Origin: an uncultured Akkermansia sp.
GTDB lineage: Bacteria > Verrucomicrobiota > Verrucomicrobiia > Verrucomicrobiales > Akkermansiaceae
Length of the DNA stretch: 20,939 bases
Assembly (NCBI GenBank): GCA_900548895.1
Contig: URLZ01000040.1
Span: 1-20,939, forward strand
Reading direction: 5' to 3'
The notes under the pieces were generated by a model. It did no database searches. It was not told where the DNA came from and was given only the letters and a program-made list of their open reading frames with translations. Both the position numbers and the translations under genes were made by a program. Shown here piece by piece: positions 1 to 7,321 of the stretch (positions are counted from its first letter, which is position 1; each line of letters begins with the position of its first letter).

Positions 1-33
1 GGGGGGGGGGGGGGGGGGAGGGGGGGGGTGGGT
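1..33. repeat. Poly-G tract at the window edge
   Basis: Thirty-one of the first 33 bases are G, broken only by one A at 19 and one T at 29. A run like this at the very end of a sequence is most simply a contig-end artefact, because two-colour sequencers call no-signal cycles as G. A genuine G-rich end is possible but is not supported by anything next to it. The G- and purine-rich bases up to about 130 may be affected as well and should be trusted less. Confidence 0.8.
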
Positions 34-166
34 GGAGGACCGGAGGCTCGGGGAGCTGTGCGGAGACCCAGAGCGGCGGGGAAACCGGGAGATGGCGGGG
101 AGAAGAGGAAAGGAGAAGAGGGAAGGTGGGAGTAGGCCGGAGCACGAATGCGGCGCTGTGACACGC

Positions 167-206
167 AAAAACCCCCGGCATTCCTTCGCGAGGGGAGAGC
201 CGGGGG
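167..206 (-). terminator. Rho-independent terminator of the small lipoprotein gene
   Basis: A perfect 8-bp inverted repeat (CCCCCGGC at 172-179, GCCGGGGG at 199-206) encloses a 19-base loop. On the minus strand the stem is followed at once by TTTTT (complement of 167-171). The hairpin lies about 80 bases beyond the stop codon of the minus-strand lipoprotein gene, the only gene it can serve here. A shorter hairpin (GCTCC/GGAGC, 235-248) lies between the two but has no T run. Confidence 0.8.
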
Positions 207-287
207 CCGGGTTGCACCCCTCAAGACCGCGGTTGCTCCGGGCGGAGCCTGCGTGAAGGGGGCGTATCTGTTCGACCGTTGAGGCGG

Positions 288-482
288 TCAGTAGCGTCGG
301 TTGGGGGCCATGTCCGTCCGGATGGCGGCGCGGACGGCGTTGTCCGTTGCCTGCTCGGATGTGCCGCCGCGAATGGCCGTGCCGGCCGCTGCGGCACCGG
401 CGTTGCGCAGGGCACGCTCGCTGCAGGAGCTCAGGGCAAGGGCGCCCAGACCGAGTATCAGAAGTGTTATCGTGGTCTTCAT
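288..482 (-). CDS. Small lipoprotein of unknown function (64 aa)
   Basis: The product has a short basic start (MKTT), a hydrophobic stretch at residues 5-17 and a lipobox L17-S18-S19-C20, so it should be lipidated at Cys20 by Lgt and cleaved by LspA. The mature part is only about 45 residues: an alanine/glycine-rich segment (GAAAAGTAIRGG) that resembles a short glycine-zipper helix, then a polar tail ending NRRY. I do not recognise the family; entericidin-like small lipoproteins are comparable in size but not in sequence. I chose the ATG at 482 because it opens directly on the signal peptide and lies just downstream of a promoter-like TTGACA. Reading frames that extend further upstream cross that promoter. 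The gene stands alone, with its own promoter and terminator. Confidence 0.72.
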   Translation of the reverse strand: MKTTITLLILGLGALALSSCSERALRNAGAAAAGTAIRGGTSEQATDNAVRAAIRTDMAPNRRY

Positions 483-489
483 GATGGTT

Positions 490-537
490 AAGTTATCATA
501 CCGAAACAGTTTGTCAAGAGGGCAATGTCCTTTTTTT
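490..537 (-). promoter_or_regulatory. Promoter of the small lipoprotein gene, with an A-tract upstream
   Basis: On the minus strand, TTGACA (complement of 512-517) is preceded by a seven-A tract (complement of 531-537) in UP-element position. The -10 is unclear. TAACTT (490-495) has a 16-bp spacer but is a weak match. TATGAT (495-500) is the better hexamer but is only 11 bp away. Either choice puts the transcript start within roughly 0-7 bases of the ATG at 482, giving a nearly leaderless mRNA. Confidence 0.5.
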
Positions 538-635
538 ACGCGCCCTCCCCTTTTCTGCGAAAACCGCTTTCGAACGCGCCCCCTCGCATCTTCGTCGCGG
601 GCGGTTCCGCTTCGCCGGGCGAAGGACTCGCTCCG

Positions 636-673
636 TTCCATGTCGCCATGAGTTCCATGCCGCCATGAGTTCC
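636..673. repeat. 17-bp tandem repeat, 2.2 copies
   Basis: TTCCATGTCGCCATGAG (636-652) is followed directly by TTCCATGCCGCCATGAG (653-669), differing at one base (T643/C660), then by a partial third copy, TTCC. Further partial matches follow at about 690-701 (GAGTTCC, CGCCATG). The unit is not a multiple of three and lies outside any believable gene, so this is an intergenic tandem duplication whose copy number may vary between strains. Confidence 0.65.
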
Positions 674-926
674 GCGTTGACCCGAGTTCCTCGTCGCCAT
701 GGGCGGAGACTGGAGTCATCAGAGCGGAGGAGGGAGGTATCGTAATGGGGAAGCAAGGCGCTGGCGGATCGGCGAGTCGGCTGAGGTAAGGTGCGATTTG
801 CAGGAGGGAAGAAACAGGGCTCGGGAGAGGTGCGGTTCGATTGCTTCATGCGTGTTTTGCCGGGGCCGGTTGGCCTGAGCGCCGCCTTGGAGGGGTGTTG
901 AGCACGGGAGAGGGCGCGCTTTGTTC

Positions 927-954
927 TTGACTCCGCCGGCGGGCGTGGTAGTCT
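927..954 (+). promoter_or_regulatory. Possible promoter of the MoxR-VWA operon
   Basis: TTGACT (927-932) and TAGTCT (949-954) are separated by 16 bp. The -35 matches consensus at 5 of 6 positions, the -10 at only 3 of 6. A start near 961 would leave a leader of about 29 bases before the ATG at 990. The position is right for the operon head and the -35 resembles the other promoters in this window, but the -10 is poor. Confidence 0.4.
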
Positions 955-989
955 CATGGTGGCGTTGTTGTACAGGCGCCTCAGCGAAT

Positions 990-1961
990 ATGGATGAAGA
1001 CCCCCGGGAGGCTTGGAGTTGGCTCCGCAAGACGGTTGAGGATGTGCGCCGTGAGACGGCGCGCGTGGTTGTTGGTCAGCAGGAGGTGGTTGAGCAGATG
1101 CTCGCCGCTCTGATTTGTCGCGGGCACTGCCTGCTGGTGGGCGTGCCGGGGCTGGCCAAGACGCTGCTGGTTTCGACGCTCGGCCGCATTCTGGGGCTGG
1201 ATGTGCGCCGCATTCAGTTTACGCCCGATTTGATGCCGACGGATATTGTCGGCAGTGAGATTTTGCAGACGCGCGAGGACGGTTCGCGCCGCTTCGAGTT
1301 TGTTCAGGGGCCGGTGTTCACGAATCTGCTGCTGGCTGATGAGATCAACCGCACGCCGCCCAAGACGCAGGCGGCGCTGCTGGAGGCGATGCAGGAGAAG
1401 CAGGTGACGGTGGCCGGCACGACGCGCCGCCTGCCGGATCCCTTCGTTGTGTTCGCGACGCAGAACCCCGTGGAGCACGAGGGGACGTATCCGCTGCCGG
1501 AGGCGCAGCTTGATCGCTTCTTCTTCCAGATCAATATCGGCTATCCCTCCCCGGAGGAGGAGGAGCTGGTGCTGCGCCGCACCTCGGGCCTCGAGATGCC
1601 GAAGCCCGAGGTGCTGCTCGATGCGGCTCGCGTGCTGGAGCTGCAGCGGGCGGTGGTGTCGGTGCCGGTGCCCGAGGATGTGTATGGTCTGGTGGTGCGC
1701 ACGGTGCAGAGCACGCGCCCGGAGTCTCCGTTTGCGACGGAGGAGGTGCGCCGCTATGTGTCCTGCGGTGCCGGGCCTCGTGCCGGGCAGTGCCTGCTGG
1801 CGGCGGCGCGCGCGATGGCCCTGCTGCGCGGTCGCTATTCGGTGAGCCCCGACGAGGTGAAGGCGGTGCTGCACCCGGTGCTGCGCCATCGCCTGCTGCC
1901 CAATTATCGCGCGACGGGTGAGGGGGTGACGATGGAGTCGGTGATTGACAGCCTGATGTGA
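990..1961 (+). CDS. MoxR-family AAA+ ATPase
   Basis: A 323-residue cytoplasmic AAA+ ATPase of the MoxR family. These ATPases act as chaperones that remodel or activate partner proteins carrying VWA domains, which are encoded just downstream. Visible landmarks: Walker A GVPGLAKT at residues 51-58, Walker B LLLADEIN ending near residue 120 with the catalytic Asp117-Glu118, a sensor-1 ATQNP motif, the Asp-Arg pair of LPEAQLDRFFF, and the C-terminal lid helix region with HRLLPNY. The length is normal for the family. The ATG at 990 was chosen because the encoded MDEDPREAW leads directly into the usual N-terminal helix; the frame is open further upstream to 921, but that stretch overlaps the candidate promoter. 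There is no Shine-Dalgarno. It heads the operon and is separated from the DUF58 gene by 4 bases. The family call is secure; the exact substrate is unknown. Confidence 0.95.
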   Translation: MDEDPREAWSWLRKTVEDVRRETARVVVGQQEVVEQMLAALICRGHCLLVGVPGLAKTLLVSTLGRILGLDVRRIQFTPDLMPTDIVGSEILQTREDGSRRFEFVQGPVFTNLLLADEINRTPPKTQAALLEAMQEKQVTVAGTTRRLPDPFVVFATQNPVEHEGTYPLPEAQLDRFFFQINIGYPSPEEEELVLRRTSGLEMPKPEVLLDAARVLELQRAVVSVPVPEDVYGLVVRTVQSTRPESPFATEEVRRYVSCGAGPRAGQCLLAAARAMALLRGRYSVSPDEVKAVLHPVLRHRLLPNYRATGEGVTMESVIDSLM

Positions 1962-1965
1962 CGGC

Positions 1966-2844
1966 ATGGCGGATGCCCCTACCATTCTCGGGCCTGAGGA
2001 CATGGCGAAGCTGGGTCGCTACCGCTTTGCCGTGCGCCTGATGGTTGAGGGGTGGCTGAGCGGTCGGCACCGGGCGAAGGGGCGCGGCAGCGGCAGCGAC
2101 TTTTTGGAGTACCGCGCCTATGCGCCGGGCGATGACCCGCGCCTTGTGGATTGGCGGGTGTTTGCCCGCACGGATCGGCTTCAGCTGCGCACCTTTGAGA
2201 ATGAGACGCACGCGGAGTGCCACCTCATGGTGGATTCGTCGGCGTCGATGGGCTTTCGCGGGCTCGGCCCGGTGAGCAAGCTGGCCTTTGCGTCGCACTT
2301 TGCTGCCTGTCTGGCTTGGCTGGTGGTGCGCGGGGCGGATCGCGTGTCGCTGCACCTGTTTGATGAGCAGGTGCGCTTCTCGCTGCCGCCGGGCTCGACG
2401 GCGGCTCACCTCAATGAGTGTCTGCGCCGCTTAGAGGGCAACCGACCGGGCGGCAAAACGGATGTGCCGCGGGCTCTGGAGCGCTCGCGCCACTTGCTGG
2501 TGCGCCCGGGCGTGCTGGTGCTGATTTCCGATTTTTACTGTGAGCCCGAGGCGCTGCGTGAGGCGCTCAATCCCTACCTTCACCGAGGCTGCCGCGTGGT
2601 GCTGGTGCAGGTGTCGGATCCGGCTGAGCTGGAGCTGCCTGGGCAGGGCTTGTCGCGCTATGTGGACATGGAGACGGGTGAGCGCCTGACCTTTCGCCCG
2701 GAGTTGCTGCGCAAGGCCTACGCGGAGCGCGTCCGCGAGCACCGGGCGGCGCTGCACGCCATGGCCGAGTCCCGCGGAATGCTCTTTCTCTCCGCGCAGA
2801 CGGATCAATCGGTGTTTCCCCTTCTGGATGCTCTCTCGTCATGA
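1966..2844 (+). CDS. DUF58 family protein (VWA-like fold)
   Basis: A 292-residue protein of the DUF58 family, the usual partner of MoxR ATPases. The family signature spans about residues 48-78: EYRAYAPGDDPR, then VDWRVFARTD and LRTFE. A VWA-like domain follows, with a metal-ion-dependent adhesion site D90-S-S-A-S94-M. No transmembrane segment is visible, so this is the short soluble form, presumably acting on the cytoplasmic side with the ATPase. The start follows the MoxR stop by 4 bases, and the stop overlaps the next gene by 4 bases (ATGA at 2841-2844), so translation of the three genes is probably coupled. The biochemical function of the family is not established. The assignment to the family is firm. 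Confidence 0.93.
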   Translation: MADAPTILGPEDMAKLGRYRFAVRLMVEGWLSGRHRAKGRGSGSDFLEYRAYAPGDDPRLVDWRVFARTDRLQLRTFENETHAECHLMVDSSASMGFRGLGPVSKLAFASHFAACLAWLVVRGADRVSLHLFDEQVRFSLPPGSTAAHLNECLRRLEGNRPGGKTDVPRALERSRHLLVRPGVLVLISDFYCEPEALREALNPYLHRGCRVVLVQVSDPAELELPGQGLSRYVDMETGERLTFRPELLRKAYAERVREHRAALHAMAESRGMLFLSAQTDQSVFPLLDALSS

Positions 2845-4985
2845 CGCTGGTGTTTGAGAACCCGAACGGGTGGCTGTTGGCGGCTGCGGCGGTGCCCCTG
2901 CTGGTGCACCTGTTGGCGCGCTCGCGTCCGCGGGAGACGGCGTTCAGTTCACTGCTGTTTCTCCGAGAGCTGATGCGGCGCTATGCGCGCCGGAGACAGC
3001 CGAAGGACTGGTTGCTCCTGCTCCTGCGCACGCTGCTGTGTGCGGCTCTGGCGGCGGCCTTCCTGCTCCCCGTGCTCACGCGCGAGGTCGGCGGGCAGGG
3101 CGGGCGCGCTCTGGTGCTCGTGCTCGATAACACGGCGTCGATGGGTGCGGCGGACGGGCAGCAGCTGCGCATGGCGCGAGCGCTGGCGGCGGCGGAGGGC
3201 GCCGTGCGGGAGCTCGGCGCTGATGATGCCGTGAATCTTGTGACGCTGGCGGGCTATCCGCGCTTCCTCTTCGACCGCCCCGAGGCCGCGCGCGAGATGG
3301 TGCTGCGCGAGCTGGCGCGCACGCGCAGCGTTCCGGCGGCTTCTTCGGGAGTGCAGGAGGCCCTGCGCGCCGCCGTCGAGCAGATTCGCCACCTGCCCGA
3401 GGGGGTGAAGGGGGAGTTGATGGTCATCTCGGATTTTCAGCGACGCGGCTGGGAGTCGGTCGATTTTGACGCGGTGTTGCCGCGCGATATCCCGGTGAGG
3501 TTTGTCAATGTGGCGCAGGCGCAGCAGGTCGAGAATTCCTTCATCGCCGGCTTGAGTTTGCACCCGGCTCACCCCTTGCCGGGGCAGGAGGTGACGGCTA
3601 CCGTGCTCGTGCAGTCCAGCGTGCCCCCCTCGGCGGAGTCTCGGGGGGCGGAGGTGTCCCATGGCTCGCAGGTTGCGAAGGGCTCTGATGGGGTTCAGGG
3701 CGCGCAGAATGCACCAAGATCCGAGGCGGCGCAGGGCGGCGGGTCGATGAGCGTGACGCTGGCTGCCGGCGATCTGCGCCTCACGCAGCCCTGCGCGCTG
3801 CGAGCGGATGGCTCGGGAGAGGTTCAGTTTCGTCTGGAAGCGCCGTCTGCCGGCTCGCAGTGGGTCTTGCAGGCGCGCACGGAGGGGGATGCCTTCCCGG
3901 AAGACAATGTGCGCCGCCTCGCGGTGCCGCTGGCGGATCACCTCGACTGCCTCGTGATTGCGCCCGAGCGCTCGCAGGGCGGTTTCCTGCTCAGGGCGCT
4001 CGAGAAGGTGCCCTTCCTGCGCACGCTGCAACTGCCGGCGCTCTCGCAGCAGCGGGCTGACGTGATTGTGTGGACGGCGCCGGAGGCGGGTGACGCCGAG
4101 GAGATTCGCCGCTGTCTGGATGAAGGCGCAACGGTGCTTCTGGCGCCGGACCTGCGAGAGGACGGGGCTTTGTCGGCCGTGCTGGCGGGGCACGGCGGGC
4201 GTTTCCGGGGGGAGACGCGCTCGGGCGGCAAAGGCTGGCGGCTCCGCCTGTCTGCCCCGGGGGATCGCGTGTTTGAGCTCTTCCGCGGCATCCCGATGGA
4301 GGCGCTCTGGGACTGTGAGCACTACGCGCGCCTCGAGGGCTCGTGGGAGGATCTGCTGCCGCCGGGGTCCACGGTGCTGCTGCGCTATGAGGACGGGGTG
4401 CCGGCTCTGGCCCGCGCCGCGCGCGGGCGCGGCTGTTTGCTGATCTGGAACATGGCGGTGACGGGGCGCGACAACCGCATGGGCTACTCGCCGCTCTTTC
4501 TGCCCCTGCTGGCGGAGTCGCTGCTGCGCTCGCGCGAGGATCAGGCGCCGCCCGAGCCCGTGGCCGGGCTCGATGTGCTGGAGTTCGAGGTGCCGGGCCG
4601 CGAGGAGGTCGCCGACCTGAGCCTGCGCAACGAGGCCGGCGAGGAGCTCGAGGTGCAGGAGGCGCCGTTGCGACCCGGTCGGCCTCGCGTGCTGCGCTCG
4701 ACGCAGCCGGCGCTGCCGGGTCTGTACCGTTGGATGCGCGGGGAGACGACGCTCGCGCAGACCGCCGTCAACTTCCCGTCCGAGGAGTCGGAGCTTCGCC
4801 TCATGGATCTGCGGCGCCTGCCGCAGCAGCCTGTCTCGGCCGATGAAGAGGCCGAGGCCGGTGCGTTGGCCTCCGACCTGCCGAACCGCGTGGAGCTCTG
4901 GCCTTGGCTGCTGGTGCTCGCTCTGCTCTGCTGGCTGACCGAGTTGTTGTTGTGCCGTTCCCCGAAATCGCCCCGACTGTCATGA
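2841..4985 (+). CDS. BatA-like membrane protein with N-terminal anchor and VWA domain
   Basis: A 714-residue membrane protein. Residues 1-80 match the BatA / aerotolerance-regulator N-terminal domain: a hydrophobic segment at about 11-26, the basic SRPRETAFSSLLFL stretch, then a second membrane segment at about 57-79. A VWA domain follows, with its metal site at D96-N-T-A-S100-M, where Thr replaces the middle Ser of the usual DxSxS. The middle (about 230-640) looks like periplasmic beta domains and carries a low-complexity Ser/Gly/Ala/Gln-rich stretch at about 259-302. A C-terminal membrane helix lies at about 686-706. Its start overlaps the DUF58 stop and its stop overlaps the next start, both as ATGA. 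BatA-type proteins work with MoxR ATPases in stress tolerance and envelope processes in other bacteria; the specific role here is unknown. Confidence 0.88.
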   Translation: MTLVFENPNGWLLAAAAVPLLVHLLARSRPRETAFSSLLFLRELMRRYARRRQPKDWLLLLLRTLLCAALAAAFLLPVLTREVGGQGGRALVLVLDNTASMGAADGQQLRMARALAAAEGAVRELGADDAVNLVTLAGYPRFLFDRPEAAREMVLRELARTRSVPAASSGVQEALRAAVEQIRHLPEGVKGELMVISDFQRRGWESVDFDAVLPRDIPVRFVNVAQAQQVENSFIAGLSLHPAHPLPGQEVTATVLVQSSVPPSAESRGAEVSHGSQVAKGSDGVQGAQNAPRSEAAQGGGSMSVTLAAGDLRLTQPCALRADGSGEVQFRLEAPSAGSQWVLQARTEGDAFPEDNVRRLAVPLADHLDCLVIAPERSQGGFLLRALEKVPFLRTLQLPALSQQRADVIVWTAPEAGDAEEIRRCLDEGATVLLAPDLREDGALSAVLAGHGGRFRGETRSGGKGWRLRLSAPGDRVFELFRGIPMEALWDCEHYARLEGSWEDLLPPGSTVLLRYEDGVPALARAARGRGCLLIWNMAVTGRDNRMGYSPLFLPLLAESLLRSREDQAPPEPVAGLDVLEFEVPGREEVADLSLRNEAGEELEVQEAPLRPGRPRVLRSTQPALPGLYRWMRGETTLAQTAVNFPSEESELRLMDLRRLPQQPVSADEEAEAGALASDLPNRVELWPWLLVLALLCWLTELLLCRSPKSPRLS

Positions 4986-7189
4986 GCCTCCACCCCCTTC
5001 TCCCCCTGCCGCTGGCCGTTCTGCTGGCGCTGCTGCTGCCGCTGGGCGCAGCCTGGCTCTGCCTCGGCGCGTGCCTCGCGCTGCCGCGCTGGTCTCGCCG
5101 CTGCTGCGTGTTGCTGGGCGCCCTGGCGGCGCTGGGGATGGCGCTCTTGCTGCTCAACCCGTGCAGCGTCAGCCGCCGCCCGCTGGCGCAGGTGCCGGTC
5201 TGGATCGTCGGGCTCGATGTGTCGGCGTCCATGCAGGCCCCCGTGCGCGATGATGCCGCGGCGCCGTCGCGCCTCGAGGTCGCTCGCGAGGCTCTGCGAG
5301 CCCTCGACGCTTCCGTGCGCCATTCGGGGCGCGAGGTGCGCTGGCTGGCCCTCTCCGATGCGGCTCGCAGCACCGGGTCGGCTGCGGAGCTGATGGAGCA
5401 GGAGGCCGATGCCCCCAGCTCGCGCGTGCTCGATTCTCTGACCGGGGCGATCGAATCGCTGCGCCGCCGCGGTCGCGTGGTGGCCGGGGCCCTTCTCATT
5501 TCCGACGGCCGCGACTCACACCCCCAGGGCTGGCAGTCGCTGGTCGGCCGCGCCGGGGCCGCGGGCTGCCCGGTGCACGTGCTGCCGCTCGGTGCCTCGT
5601 GGCGTGAGCCCGATATCGCGCTGGATCCCCTCCGCCCCCTTGTTGTCGCGTACCCCGGCGTGCCGGTGACCCTCAGCGCCCGCCTCGGCAACACGCGCAT
5701 GGGTGACCGCCAGCTGCTCGTCGAGCTGCTCGATCCGAGCGGGCGTTCTCTCGAGACGCGCCCGGTCGAGAGCCGGAGCGACGGGACGAGTGATGTCTCC
5801 TTCCGCCTCGATTCCGCCGCTGCGGGCGAGTACCTCGTGCGCGTGGCCGTTCAGCCCGGCGAGTCCCGCGCGGACAACAACGAGTGCCGCATCACCGTCA
5901 GCGCGGCTGATTCCCGCATCCGCGTCTTTCTGGCCGAGGGTGCGCCGTATTGGGACAGCAAGTTCCTCGCGCAGTACCTGCGCGCCCAGCCCGTCTTCGA
6001 CGTGCGCTCCGTGCACCGCCTCAGCGATCACCGCTTTTACCACATCAACTCCGGCGATGACGACGCCGAGCCCTCGGACTCCCCCGAGATGCCGACGACG
6101 CCCGAGGGCCTCATGGGCTACGATATCGTCGTGCTCGGCAAGGGCATGGAGACATTGCTGGATGCCGAGGCCGTCAAGGCCCTGCAATCCTACCTGCGCG
6201 ACCAGGGCGGCATCGTGGTGATGGCCCGCGGCCGCTGCTACGCCGGGCGCCTGAAGGGGATGGAGGAGCTGGAGCCCTTCGTGTGGAGCAGCGCTTCGCG
6301 CGGCGAAGCCCGCTTCGTGCCGACGCTCGAAGGCGAGCAGTCGGGGCTCTTCGGCCAGGCGCTGCCCGCCGCCTCTGACCCGATCTGGAAGGATCAGCCG
6401 CCTCTTGCCGAGGTGCGCGAGGTCGCGGAGCTGCGCGCGCAGACGCGCGTGCTGGCGGCCTCGGAGGACGGCGAAACGCCCCTGCTGGGGCTGATGCGCT
6501 GCGGCATGGGTGCCGTGGCCTGCATCAACGGCGAGGGCCTGTGGAAGTGGGATTTTTACCCCGATGCGCGCGAGCGTGGCAATCTGTACCGCGAGTTCTG
6601 GCGCCGTTTCCTGCCCTGGGTGCAGACGGCCGCGGAGTTCTCGCCGGGCTTTGATCTCTCCCTGCATCCGGAGCGCGCCTCGGTGCCGGAGGGCGAGGGT
6701 GTCGTCTGCCGCCTCGGCTGGCGCGGCACGGGGCGCCCGGAAACGGTGCAGGTGGAGGCGGTGTCGCTGCGCCAGTCCGCACTGCCGACCCTCGTCACCG
6801 CCGTGCCTCAGGCCTCTGCCGGACTGCCGCGCTGGGAGGCGGCCCTGCCCGCCCTGCCCGCCGGCGAATACCTTCTGAGAGCCCGAACCCCCGGGCTTGA
6901 CACTCCGTCCCCCTCCTGCCGCCTGACGGTGCGACCCTCCCCGGGCGAGCGCGATTGTCTGGATGCCGATCCCGAGCTGCTCGCGCGCGTGGCCGAGGCC
7001 ACTGGCGGGGTGCAGATGGCCGCTCCCCCGAATGCCGAGCAGCTCGCGGCCTTTCTGGCGACGCCCCCCGGCGTGCGCACGGACGAGGAGCTGTTCACGC
7101 CCCTCTGGCCTCGCTGGCCGCTGCTGGCCTTCATCGTGATCTGCCTCGGCCTGCTCTGGTTCATCCGCCGCCGCAAGGGGCTCCCCTGA
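4982..7189 (+). CDS. Membrane VWA protein with glutamine-amidotransferase-like domain
   Basis: A 735-residue membrane protein. Two hydrophobic segments open it (about 5-34 and 41-60), followed by a VWA domain with a complete metal site D79-V-S-A-S83-M. Residues about 235-310 look like an Ig-type beta domain. Residues about 315-440 (FLAEGAPYWDSKFLAQYL through MGYDIVVLGKG and QGGIVVMARG) resemble the class I glutamine-amidotransferase-like fold found in large VWA proteins of Planctomycetes and Verrucomicrobia. I see no catalytic Cys-His pair to claim activity. A single C-terminal helix (about 708-728) ends in a basic tail. I chose the ATG at 4982 because it overlaps the previous stop as ATGA and begins the hydrophobic N-terminus; the frame is open to 4904. 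It is probably a structural partner of the MoxR ATPase. Confidence 0.85.
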   Translation: MSLHPLLPLPLAVLLALLLPLGAAWLCLGACLALPRWSRRCCVLLGALAALGMALLLLNPCSVSRRPLAQVPVWIVGLDVSASMQAPVRDDAAAPSRLEVAREALRALDASVRHSGREVRWLALSDAARSTGSAAELMEQEADAPSSRVLDSLTGAIESLRRRGRVVAGALLISDGRDSHPQGWQSLVGRAGAAGCPVHVLPLGASWREPDIALDPLRPLVVAYPGVPVTLSARLGNTRMGDRQLLVELLDPSGRSLETRPVESRSDGTSDVSFRLDSAAAGEYLVRVAVQPGESRADNNECRITVSAADSRIRVFLAEGAPYWDSKFLAQYLRAQPVFDVRSVHRLSDHRFYHINSGDDDAEPSDSPEMPTTPEGLMGYDIVVLGKGMETLLDAEAVKALQSYLRDQGGIVVMARGRCYAGRLKGMEELEPFVWSSASRGEARFVPTLEGEQSGLFGQALPAASDPIWKDQPPLAEVREVAELRAQTRVLAASEDGETPLLGLMRCGMGAVACINGEGLWKWDFYPDARERGNLYREFWRRFLPWVQTAAEFSPGFDLSLHPERASVPEGEGVVCRLGWRGTGRPETVQVEAVSLRQSALPTLVTAVPQASAGLPRWEAALPALPAGEYLLRARTPGLDTPSPSCRLTVRPSPGERDCLDADPELLARVAEATGGVQMAAPPNAEQLAAFLATPPGVRTDEELFTPLWPRWPLLAFIVICLGLLWFIRRRKGLP

Positions 7190-7321
7190 AGTTCCTCTCC
7201 CTTGATGTTTTGAGCCTGTTCCCCGCATTCCTCTTCGTCCCCCTCTTTCCCCCATACTCACCCCGCTCATTCGCCTCTTTCACTCGCCCCTTGACGTTCC
7301 CCGTTCGCCTCACCTTCCGCC
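7190..7321 (+). promoter_or_regulatory. Pyrimidine-rich, G-poor spacer within the operon
   Basis: These 132 bases are about 80% C or T and contain only about 16 G, in sharp contrast to the genes on either side. There is no open frame of note and no hairpin. A C-rich, G-poor transcript segment between two co-directional genes is what a Rho-loading site or an S1-assisted ribosome landing site would look like. A TTGACG (about 7291) has no matching -10, so an internal promoter is not well supported. The role is inferred from composition only. Confidence 0.35.

Larger units (their letters stand above)
483..989. other. Gene-free interval between lipoprotein and MoxR genes
   Basis: I see no convincing gene in these 507 bases. 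The open frames are Arg/Pro/Ser-rich without recognisable domains and run through the promoters at each end. The interval holds the minus-strand lipoprotein promoter (490-537), a near-palindromic CTTCGCC/GGCGAAG hairpin (610-624), a short 17-bp tandem repeat (636-673) and the likely MoxR promoter (927-954). The two flanking genes are transcribed divergently. Confidence 0.6.

Noticed and set aside
1..33. G-rich tract as a G-quadruplex or telomere-like end
   Set aside because: It sits exactly at the sequence edge and is nearly pure G, which is the signature of a sequencing or assembly artefact.
514..957. 147-codon minus-strand frame upstream of the lipoprotein
   Set aside because: Arg/Pro/Ser-rich composition typical of non-coding GC-rich DNA; it overlaps both the lipoprotein promoter and the tandem repeat.
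981..2003. Long minus-strand open frame opposite the MoxR gene
   Set aside because: It is a GC-driven shadow, full of His, Arg and Gln, with no domain. The plus strand carries a clear AAA+ ATPase.
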